Positions 1 to 4,561 of a stretch of DNA of 5,939 bases are shown in pieces; position 1 is the first letter of the stretch; each line of letters begins with the position of its first letter. The translations under genes were made by a program, and so were the position numbers. Under the pieces are notes generated by a model that was given only the letters and a program-made list of their open reading frames with translations, searched no databases and was not told the DNA's origin. This DNA comes from Pseudomonadota bacterium (lineage in GTDB: Bacteria > Pseudomonadota > Alphaproteobacteria > Azospirillales > Azospirillaceae). The stretch is from NCBI GenBank assembly GCA_023413605.1, contig JAEZPL010000588.1:1-5939 (forward strand), written 5' to 3'.

Positions 1-572
1 TCAAGAACATCACCGAATTCGGTCTGTTCGTCGGTCTGCCGGGCGACATCGACGGCATGGTCCACATGTCCGACCTCGACTGGAACAAGTCGGGTGAGGA
101 GGCCATCGCCGAGTACAAGAAGGGCGATCGCGTCAAGGTCAAGGTCCTGGACGTGGACGTCGAGAAGGAGCGCATCAGCCTCGGCATCAAGCAGCTCGCG
201 AACGATCCGTTCGAGGCTGCCACCGCCGGCCTGAAGAAGAACGACGTCGTCACCTGCACCGTCACCCAGGTCACCGATGGTGGCATCGAGGTTGCGGTGG
301 GCGAGGGCTACACCGGCTTCATCCGCAAGTCGGACCTCTCCCGCGACCGTTCGGAGCAGCGCCCCGACCGCTTCGCCGTCGGCGAAAAGGTCGATGCGAA
401 GGTCACCCAGATCGACCGCGGCTCCCGCCGCATCTCGCTGTCCATCAAGGCCCGCGAGATGGAGGAGGAGAAGCAGGCGATGGCCGAGTACGGTTCGTCC
501 GACTCGGGCGCCTCGCTGGGCGACATCCTGGGTGCGGCTCTGAAGCGCAAGCAGCAGAGCGGCGAGGAGTAA
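1..572 (+). CDS. rpsA: 30S ribosomal protein S1, 3' part (5' end outside window)
   Basis: Partial gene. The frame is open from base 3 and gives 189 residues before TAA at 570-572; the ATG at 57 is internal, because the S1 fold is already under way upstream (KNITEFGLFVGLPGDIDG). S1 binds mRNA on the 30S subunit and helps load structured or weak-SD messages. Two S1 (OB-fold) domains are visible: residues 1 to about 63 of the visible part (FGLFVGL, GMVHMSDL, ISLGIKQL) and about 78-150 (GGIEVAV, GYTGFIRKSDLS, RISLSIKA). These should be the last two of the usual six. After them comes an acidic/basic helix and the tail YGSSDSGASLGDILGAALK, which I recall as typical of alphaproteobacterial S1. A strong intrinsic terminator follows 35 bases after the stop. 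Family identification is near certain; domain numbering is inferred. Confidence 0.97.
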   Translation, partial: KNITEFGLFVGLPGDIDGMVHMSDLDWNKSGEEAIAEYKKGDRVKVKVLDVDVEKERISLGIKQLANDPFEAATAGLKKNDVVTCTVTQVTDGGIEVAVGEGYTGFIRKSDLSRDRSEQRPDRFAVGEKVDAKVTQIDRGSRRISLSIKAREMEEEKQAMAEYGSSDSGASLGDILGAALKRKQQSGEE

Positions 573-606
573 GGCGAAAGCCTCTCCTTCCAAGGGTAGG
601 AAAAGG

Positions 607-639
607 GCCGTCGCGGGAAACCGCGGCGGCTTTTTCTTT
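607..639 (+). terminator. Intrinsic terminator of rpsA
   Basis: GCCGTCGCGG (607-616) pairs over all ten positions with CCGCGGCGGC (621-630), with one G-T wobble, around a GAAA tetraloop (617-620) of the stable GNRA class. It is followed directly by TTTTTCTTT (631-639). AAAA at 601-604 precedes the stem, so some termination from the opposite side is possible. The position, 35 bases after the rpsA stop, fits termination of rpsA and implies that ihfB has its own promoter or depends on read-through. Confidence 0.93.
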
Positions 640-739
640 GCCACTTTTCCGGCGTTCATCAGGGCCGGGGTAGGGCTGCGACGGGATGTCGCCCAGCCCA
701 AGCCTTGCCGTGAAAAGGGTTCCGGCAGAAAGGCTTAGC

Positions 740-768
740 TTGACGGTCCGGGGGTCCGATGGCACGCT
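740..768 (+). promoter_or_regulatory. Possible housekeeping promoter for ihfB
   Basis: TTGACG at 740-745 matches the conserved TTGAC of alphaproteobacterial -35 elements. Seventeen bases later lies CACGCT (763-768), a poor -10 that matches TATAAT at only two of six positions. The site lies between the rpsA terminator and the ihfB start, where a promoter is expected, and would leave a leader of about 50 nt. The rest of 640-824 shows no better candidate. This is a weak call resting mainly on the -35 and the location. Confidence 0.25.
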
Positions 769-824
769 GAATTCCGGCCAAGGGGCGCGAGCCAACGCGC
801 TCGAACCGGGGGAAACGGAACGCC

Positions 825-1109
825 ATGACCAAATCGGAGCTGATCCAACGGCTCGCGGAGCGCAATCCGCACCTGTACCAGCGCGACATCGAAAAAATCG
901 TCGGCACCATTTTCGACGAGATCTCCGAGGCCTTGGCCCGTGGCGACCGGGTGGAACTGCGCGGATTCGGCGCGTTTTCGGTGAAACGCCGCGATGCGCG
1001 CACCGGCCGGAACCCGCGCACGGGCGAAGCCGTCGAGGTCGGCGAGAAGGCCATCCCCTTTTTCAAGACTGGCAAGCAACTGCGCGAACGCCTAAACACC
1101 GACGAGTGA
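825..1109 (+). CDS. ihfB: Integration host factor subunit beta
   Basis: 94 residues, the normal length for IHF beta. IHF is an alpha/beta heterodimer that binds specific DNA sites and bends DNA sharply in transcription, replication, recombination and nucleoid packing. The start MTKSELIQRL is nearly identical to the E. coli protein (MTKSELIERL). The core reads VELRGFGAFSVKRR, followed by the beta-arm TGRNPRTGE, where Pro64 is the residue that intercalates into DNA. Glu44 and Arg46, used in beta-subunit sequence recognition in E. coli, are at the same positions. The MTKSEL start and E44/R46 favour IHF beta over HU. A GGGGGA stretch lies about 11 bases upstream of ATG and GGAA lies nearer. The order rpsA-ihfB is widespread in proteobacteria. 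A terminator separates the two genes here, so ihfB probably has its own promoter. Confidence 0.96.
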   Translation: MTKSELIQRLAERNPHLYQRDIEKIVGTIFDEISEALARGDRVELRGFGAFSVKRRDARTGRNPRTGEAVEVGEKAIPFFKTGKQLRERLNTDE

Positions 1110-1170
1110 ATCTCCGGCGCGTGCTTCCAGCGCGTGCGATTGCCAAGGCTTGCCCAACGCCCTTCGACAC

Positions 1171-1174
1171 GAGG
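1171..1174 (+). promoter_or_regulatory. Shine-Dalgarno that sets the lapA GTG start
   Basis: GAGG at 1171-1174 is eight bases before GTG at 1183. It supports that codon over the in-frame TTG at 1150, which has no comparable site and would add eleven charged residues in front of the first membrane helix. Confidence 0.7.
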
Positions 1175-1182
1175 ATAACCCC

Positions 1183-1566
1183 GTGCGCTTCATCGCTCTG
1201 ATCATCACCGTTCCCATCGCCATCGTCGCGGTCCTGTTCGCGATCTCCAACCGCGACGTTGTGACGCTCTCCCTCTGGCCGCTGCCCTTCACGCTGGAAG
1301 CGCCGGTCTATCTGGCCACGCTGGTGGCGCTGGTGGTCGGCTTCCTGGCCGGCGGCATCGTCACCTGGAACGCCCAGCGCCGTCACCGTCGCCGCGCGCG
1401 CCGCGCCAACGACCGCGTCGGCTACCTGGAGCGCGAGCTGAAGGAAACCCAGGCCCGCGCCGCCGCCGCGGAGAAGCGCCTGGCCGAACAGTCCCGCCCG
1501 GTGTCCGGCCCCGGCCTGCCCGCCCCGGTCACGACGCCGGCGACCACCGCCCCCACGGTGCACTGA
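1183..1566 (+). CDS. lapA: LapA-domain (DUF1049) inner-membrane protein
   Basis: 127 residues from a GTG start. Two membrane helices are clear: about residues 4-22 (FIALIITVPIAIVAVLFA) and 43-61 (YLATLVALVVGFLAGGIV). They are joined by the short segment ISNRDVVTLSLWPLPF, a signature of the LapA/YciS family (DUF1049). A strongly basic stretch follows (RRHRRRARR, 67-74), then a probable coiled coil (76-104, YLERELKETQARAAAAEKRL) and a Pro/Thr-rich tail. In E. coli LapA works with LapB in control of lipopolysaccharide synthesis through LpxC turnover. Alphaproteobacterial relatives are usually annotated by the domain alone, and no lapB is visible here. The gap from ihfB is 73 bases with no terminator, so cotranscription is likely. 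The family call is firm; the LPS role in this organism is inference. Confidence 0.85.
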   Translation: MRFIALIITVPIAIVAVLFAISNRDVVTLSLWPLPFTLEAPVYLATLVALVVGFLAGGIVTWNAQRRHRRRARRANDRVGYLERELKETQARAAAAEKRLAEQSRPVSGPGLPAPVTTPATTAPTVH

Positions 1567-1577
1567 CCCTTTTGGAT

Positions 1578-1610
1578 GCCCCACCCCGCGGGGCTGGCGC
1601 CGCAAGGCGC
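1578..1610 (+). repeat. Two short GC hairpins after lapA
   Basis: GCCCC (1578-1582) can pair with GGGGC (1590-1594), or the perfect palindrome CCCCGCGGGG (1584-1593) can form. Directly after it, GCGCC-GCAA-GGCGC (1597-1610) forms a 5-bp stem with a GNRA loop. Neither is followed by a T-run, so they are not convincing intrinsic terminators; they may pause transcription or protect the 3' end of the lapA message. Confidence 0.4.
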
Positions 1611-1629
1611 AGGGCAGGCAGAGTTTCGG

Positions 1630-1738
1630 CCACAAGGGCGGAAAGGGCGCCAGGACGGTGGGCGGCGGGTAACCGGCCGCCTCGAAAATCCGGGTGAACA
1701 TCCGGGTGAACAACCCGGCGTCCTTTGCGTCTTTGTGG
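1630..1738. repeat. Long imperfect inverted repeat in the lapA-ocd gap
   Basis: The arm 1630-1651 (starting CCACAAGGGCGG) pairs with 1717-1738 (ending GCGTCTTTGTGG) over 22 positions: 18 Watson-Crick pairs, 3 G-T wobbles and 1 mismatch (1641/1727). The 65-base interior holds a second stem, GGCGGC (1661-1666) with GCCGCC (1676-1682 region), and a 12-bp direct duplication at 1688-1711. The right arm resembles the TTTGCGTCTTTGTGGTG-type intergenic sequence I recall from many GC-rich genomes, so this may be one copy of a dispersed palindromic element. That origin is inference. No coding function is seen in 1567-1781. Confidence 0.6.
1688..1711. repeat. 12-bp perfect tandem duplication
   Basis: ATCCGGGTGAAC occurs at 1688-1699 and again at 1700-1711, followed by AACCCGG, which could pair with CCGGGT. 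It lies in the loop of the long inverted repeat at 1630-1738. Confidence 0.8.
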
Positions 1739-1781
1739 TGAGTCCCCGCGCGGTTGGGGTTCGCGACGGAGGGGAGAGGCG

Positions 1782-2738
1782 ATGCGCACCATCACCGGCG
1801 CCGAACTGAAGTCGGTGCTTCACTTCCGCATGCTGATCGAACGCATGCGGCAGACCTTCCGCGCCGGGGTCGAGGTGCCGCTGCGGCATCAGCACACGGT
1901 CCAGACCTACGGCCAGAACGACGGCACGCTGCTGCTGATGCCGGCGTGGCAGGTCAACCAGTCCATCGGCGTCAAGATCGTCACGGTCTTTCCCGACAAC
2001 GGGGCCAAGGATCTGCCGGCGGTGCAGGGCGCCTATTTGCTGATGGACGGCAAGACCGGCATTCCCCAGGCCCTGCTGGACGGCAACGCGCTGACCAAGC
2101 GGCGCACCGCGGCGGCCTCGGCGCTCGCCGCCTCCTACCTCGCGCGGCCCGATTCGGAACGGCTTCTGGTGGTCGGCACCGGCGCCCTGGCGCCGGAGCT
2201 GATCGAGGCGCACACCACCATGCTGCCGATCAAGCAGGTGCTGGTGTGGGGCCGCGACCTCGCCAAGGCCAAGAAGGTCGCCAGCCGTTTCCACCGCCCG
2301 AAGTTCCGCATCGAGGCCACCAGCGACCTGGAAGGCGCGGTGCGCGGCGCGCACGTCATCTCCTGCGCCACGCTGGCGAAGGAGCCCCTGATCAAGGGGG
2401 AGTGGCTGCAACCCGGCGCGCACCTCGACCTCGTGGGCGGCTTCACGCCGGAGATGCGCGAGGCGGACGACGATTGCATCCGCCGCGCCCGCGTCTTCGT
2501 GGACACGCGCGAGGGCGCCTGCAAGGAGGCGGGCGACATCGTCCAGCCGCTGAAGGCCGGCATCCTGACCGAGGACGACATCGCCGGCGATCTTTACGAC
2601 CTTGCGCGCGGCCAGCGCGCCGGGCGGCGCTTCTACGCCCAGATCACGCTGTTCAAGTCGGTCGGCACCGCGCTGGAAGACCTCTGCGCCGCCCAGCTGG
2701 CGGTGGAGATGGTCCTGCACAACGATACGATTCGTTAG
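1782..2738 (+). CDS. Ornithine cyclodeaminase/mu-crystallin family protein, probably an imine reductase
   Basis: 318 residues, usual for the family. ATG at 1782 has a strong SD (GGAGGGG, 1768-1774); the frame is open back to 1725 but without a better start. Visible family features are R35 (PLRHQ), K65 (GVKIVTVFP), R108 in the TxRTAA-type motif (TKRRTAAASALA), the NAD(P) Rossmann loop VGTGALAP (131-138), CATLAKEPLIKGEWL (195-209), VGGFTPEMREADDD (218-231) and FKSVGTALEDL (291-301). True ornithine cyclodeaminase has a catalytic Asp directly after VGG (VGGDCPGKTE type); here that position is F221. This favours the ketimine/Δ1-pyrroline-2-carboxylate reductase or amino-acid dehydrogenase branch over ammonia-eliminating cyclisation of ornithine. 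It is followed 44 bases later by a flavin amine oxidase, probably in one operon. Family certain, substrate unknown. Confidence 0.9.
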   Translation: MRTITGAELKSVLHFRMLIERMRQTFRAGVEVPLRHQHTVQTYGQNDGTLLLMPAWQVNQSIGVKIVTVFPDNGAKDLPAVQGAYLLMDGKTGIPQALLDGNALTKRRTAAASALAASYLARPDSERLLVVGTGALAPELIEAHTTMLPIKQVLVWGRDLAKAKKVASRFHRPKFRIEATSDLEGAVRGAHVISCATLAKEPLIKGEWLQPGAHLDLVGGFTPEMREADDDCIRRARVFVDTREGACKEAGDIVQPLKAGILTEDDIAGDLYDLARGQRAGRRFYAQITLFKSVGTALEDLCAAQLAVEMVLHNDTIR

Positions 2739-2771
2739 CGACACGATTCGTCAGCGAAACGATTCTCCAGG
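2724..2771 (+). repeat. Three imperfect 16-bp tandem repeats over the gene junction
   Basis: Units are GATACGATTCGTTAGC (2724-2739), GACACGATTCGTCAGC (2740-2755) and GAAACGATTCTCCAGG (2756-2771). The first two differ at two positions and share the hyphenated palindrome ACGATTCGT; the third is more diverged. The first unit contains the TAG stop of the upstream gene (2736-2738), and the third ends in the weak SD of the next gene. The repeats could be replication slippage, an operator or a leader structure. Confidence 0.75.
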
Positions 2772-2782
2772 GTTCCTTGCTC

Positions 2783-3907
2783 ATGGCTCTCCGCATCACC
2801 GTCGTCGGCGCCGGCATCATGGGGCTGTGCACCGCCTGGGCGCTGGCCCGGCGCGGGCATGAGGTCGCGGTCTTCGACCAGGGCCACGTCCCCAACCCCT
2901 TCGGCAGCTCCGTCGACCAGCACCGGCTGTTCCGCTACCCCTACGGCAGCTGGGCCGGCTACGCCCGCATGGTCGAGGACGCCTTCCAGGGGTGGGAGCG
3001 GCTGTGGGCCGACCTGGGCGAGCGTCTGATGGTCCCCACCGGCACGCTCTGCACCGCCTCGGCGGAGGACGGGCGGCGCTGGCTGGCCGACAGCACGGCG
3101 GTTCTGGACTCGCTCGGCCACCCGTACCGGCGGCTGACACCGGCGCAGATCGCCGCGGAATTTCCGCTGGTGAACCCCGCGGCGGTGGCGGAGGCGATCC
3201 ACCTGGAGTCGGGCGGCGTGCTTCTGGCCGGCCGCATCGTGGAACTGCTGAGCCACCACCTGAACACGCTGGGCGTCACCGTCCACGCCCGCACGCCCGT
3301 GACCGGCATCGACGCGGAGCGCGCGACCGTCACGCTGGCCGATCGCCGCAGCATCGGCGCCGATGCCGTGGTCGTCGCGGCCGGGGCCTGGGTGACGAAG
3401 CTGCTGCCGCAAACGGCGGCGCGCCTGATCCCGTCGCGGCAGGTCGTCGCCTACATGATGCCGCCGGAAGGGCTGCGCGGCCTGTGGGCCAACGCGCCGA
3501 TGCTGATCGACTCCGACGAGGAGAGCGGCGTCTACATCGTCCCGCCGGTCGCCGGCACCACCATGAAGGCGGGCGACCACCGGTTTTCCCGCAGCGGCGA
3601 CCCGGACGGCGACCGCGATCCCGATCCGGACGAGGCGCGCGACGTGCTGGATGCCGCCCGCCGGCTGCTGGCGGACGGGCACCGCTACAGCCTCGCCAAC
3701 GCGGCGACCTGCTTCTACACGGTGACGGCCGACGAGCGTTTCGTGGTCGAACCGTTGTCACGGCGCGCCTGGCTGATGAGCGCGTGCTCCGGCCATGGCT
3801 TCAAATTCGCGCCAGCGCTGGGCGAGGCGCTGGCGGCGGCCATCAGTGAATCCGGCGGCGATCCCGAACGGGGAAGAGACCTCCCCCGATGGGCGGGGGG
3901 CCACTGA
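2783..3907 (+). CDS. FAD-dependent amine oxidase, monomeric sarcosine oxidase (MSOX/MTOX) family
   Basis: 374 residues, close to the 385-390 usual for monomeric sarcosine oxidase. Such enzymes oxidise secondary or N-methyl amino acids with O2, giving an imine and H2O2. The N-terminal dinucleotide-binding motif is VVGAGIMGLCTAWALARRGHEV (residues 7-28) with the FDQGH strand end after it. SSVDQHRLFRYPYG (42-55) matches the family's STR..R..YG flavin loop. K262 in TTMKAGDHRF sits where MSOX has its oxygen-activating Lys. C310 in the CFYTVTADERFVVE motif sits at the covalent FAD cysteine. SGHGFKFAPALGE (336-348) is the C-terminal family motif. All key flavin residues are therefore present. ATG at 2783 is the natural start; the SD (CAGGG, about 11 bases upstream) is weak, suggesting dependence on the gene before it. 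The substrate (sarcosine, pipecolate, other N-alkyl or glycated amino acid) cannot be told. Confidence 0.9.
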   Translation: MALRITVVGAGIMGLCTAWALARRGHEVAVFDQGHVPNPFGSSVDQHRLFRYPYGSWAGYARMVEDAFQGWERLWADLGERLMVPTGTLCTASAEDGRRWLADSTAVLDSLGHPYRRLTPAQIAAEFPLVNPAAVAEAIHLESGGVLLAGRIVELLSHHLNTLGVTVHARTPVTGIDAERATVTLADRRSIGADAVVVAAGAWVTKLLPQTAARLIPSRQVVAYMMPPEGLRGLWANAPMLIDSDEESGVYIVPPVAGTTMKAGDHRFSRSGDPDGDRDPDPDEARDVLDAARRLLADGHRYSLANAATCFYTVTADERFVVEPLSRRAWLMSACSGHGFKFAPALGEALAAAISESGGDPERGRDLPRWAGGH

Positions 3908-3916
3908 TCCATCGCA

Positions 3917-3934
3917 CGGAACGGTGCCGTTCCG
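3917..3934. promoter_or_regulatory. 18-bp palindrome overlapping the -35 of the stress promoter
   Basis: CGGAACGGTGCCGTTCCG is an 8-2-8 inverted repeat, symmetric except for the central TG. It contains the GGAAC -35 element at 3918-3922. It could be a dimeric regulator's operator or a hairpin at the end of the oxidase message, but no T-run follows, so it is not a standard terminator. The minus-strand GGAAC has no CGTT-like partner at N16 or N17, so a divergent promoter is not supported. Confidence 0.45.
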
Positions 3935-3942
3935 CTCCTGTT
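3918..3942 (+). promoter_or_regulatory. Putative EcfG-type general stress response promoter
   Basis: GGAAC (3918-3922), 16 bases, then TGTT (3939-3942). The alphaproteobacterial EcfG sigma factor of the PhyR-NepR system recognises GGAAC-N16/17-CGTT, so eight of nine defined positions match with the preferred spacing. A start near 3949 would leave a leader of about 35 nt to the ATG at 3984. The genes behind it encode DUF2382/YsnF stress-type proteins, a good functional fit. The match is seen in the sequence; its use by EcfG is inferred. Confidence 0.65.
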
Positions 3943-3983
3943 GGGAAAGGTCAACCAGCCTCACCAACAGAGAGTAAACCCCC

Positions 3984-4124
3984 ATGGCGGACGATCCTCG
4001 AAAAGTGGGCGTCTACGACACGGACGGCACCCGCACGACGGGCGGGGCCACCAGCCACATGAACTGGTGGATCATCGCGCTCGTCGTGCTGCTGATCCTC
4101 GTGGCCCTGTATTTCCTTTTCTAA
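3984..4124 (+). CDS. 46-residue single-pass membrane protein, first gene of the stress cluster
   Basis: A short gene easily missed by length cut-offs. ATG at 3984 has AGAGAG (3969-3974) about nine bases upstream and ends at TAA 4122-4124. The protein has a polar N-terminus (MADDPRKVGVYDTDGTRTTG) with about 28 residues outside the membrane, an aromatic boundary (HMNWW, 25-29) and one hydrophobic helix (about 30-46, IIALVVLLILVALYFLF) running to the last residue, so it resembles a tail-anchored protein. No signal peptide, cysteine or enzymatic motif is present. It begins about 35 nt after the putative EcfG promoter and lies 19 bases before the first DUF2382 gene, so the three genes are probably cotranscribed. 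The family is not recognised; function unknown. A membrane-associated role in stress is inference from context. Confidence 0.8.
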   Translation: MADDPRKVGVYDTDGTRTTGGATSHMNWWIIALVVLLILVALYFLF

Positions 4125-4143
4125 ACCCCGACAGGCGGCGGCC

Positions 4144-4557
4144 ATGGCATCGGAACGGCCCCCCGCGGAACAGAAGACCGTTCCCCTCCACGAAGAGGTT
4201 CTGTCCGTCGGCAAACGAGCGGTCGCACGCGGCCGCTTCCGCATCACCACAAGCACCCGCGAACGCGAGGAAAGCGTCGAGCAGGAGTTGGACAGCGAGA
4301 CCGTCGAGGTCGTCCGCGTGCCGGTCGGCCGCCCGGTCGATGCCGTGCCGGAGCCGCGCCAGGATGGCGACGTGCTGATCGTCCCTGTGCTCGAAGAGGA
4401 ACTGGTCGTCACCAAGCGCCTCGTCCTCAAGGAAGAACTGCACATCCGCAAACGCACCACACGACGCACCGAGCGCGTCACCGCGACGCTGCGGTCGCAA
4501 GAGGCCGCCGTCACCCGCGACGACGCGCCTTCACCAACAACGCCTCCACAGGAGTAG
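4144..4557 (+). CDS. Stand-alone DUF2382 (YsnF/AvaK-type) stress protein
   Basis: 137 residues, nearly all one DUF2382 domain (about 10-120). The pattern is typical: TVPLHEEVLSVGKRAVARG (12-30), an acidic/basic beta-rich middle with ETVEVVRVPVGRPVD, then VPVLEEELVVTKRLVLKEEL and HIRKRTTRR. It aligns with residues about 240-352 of the next protein (VEEQIHVGKRTVERG, ETVTVERRPVDRP, REEVVIRKEA), so the two are paralogues by duplication. There is no signal peptide or membrane helix, so it is probably cytosolic. DUF2382 proteins are associated with general stress in bacteria, but the biochemical function of the domain is not established to my knowledge. ATG 4144 has AGG (4133-4135) with eight-base spacing. 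The stop overlaps the ribosome-binding region of the next gene. Confidence 0.85.
   Translation: MASERPPAEQKTVPLHEEVLSVGKRAVARGRFRITTSTREREESVEQELDSETVEVVRVPVGRPVDAVPEPRQDGDVLIVPVLEEELVVTKRLVLKEELHIRKRTTRRTERVTATLRSQEAAVTRDDAPSPTTPPQE
4550..4554 (+). promoter_or_regulatory. Shine-Dalgarno inside the end of the upstream gene (translational coupling)
   Basis: AGGAG at 4550-4554 lies within the last codons of the upstream DUF2382 gene, directly before its TAG stop (4555-4557) and seven bases before ATG 4562. Ribosomes ending on the first gene would clear this site, so the two DUF2382 genes are likely translationally coupled. Confidence 0.75.
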
Positions 4558-4561
4558 GTTC

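Noticed and set aside
57..572. ATG at 57 as a start for a separate 171-residue S1-domain protein
   Set aside because: The frame is open to the window edge and the upstream residues complete the first S1 fold, so this is the interior of rpsA.
572..583. AGGC-GAAA-GCCT mini-hairpin right after rpsA
   Set aside because: The stem is only four base pairs; the real terminator is the ten-pair stem 24 bases downstream.
1150..1566. TTG at 1150 as the lapA start
   Set aside because: It lacks a good SD and adds a charged extension before the first helix; GTG at 1183 has GAGG at ideal spacing.
1578..1594. Intrinsic terminator for lapA
   Set aside because: The stem is GC-rich but is followed by CTGGCGCC rather than a T-run, so it is listed only as a hairpin.
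1422..2744. 440-codon minus-strand open frame across lapA, the gap and the cyclodeaminase-family gene
   Set aside because: It overlaps two recognised genes and a structured gap, and its composition is that of an antisense shadow.
1754..2782. Long N-terminal extension of the flavin oxidase frame
   Set aside because: This part only runs in another frame over the cyclodeaminase-family gene; the flavin-binding motif begins right after ATG 2783.
2735..3682. 315-codon minus-strand open frame opposite the flavin oxidase
   Set aside because: The plus strand carries every expected flavin motif; the antisense frame has none and exists because of GC bias.
4151..4176. Further GGAAC boxes inside the first DUF2382 gene as a second EcfG promoter
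   Set aside because: Neither GGAAC there has a CGTT-like element at a spacing of 16 or 17.
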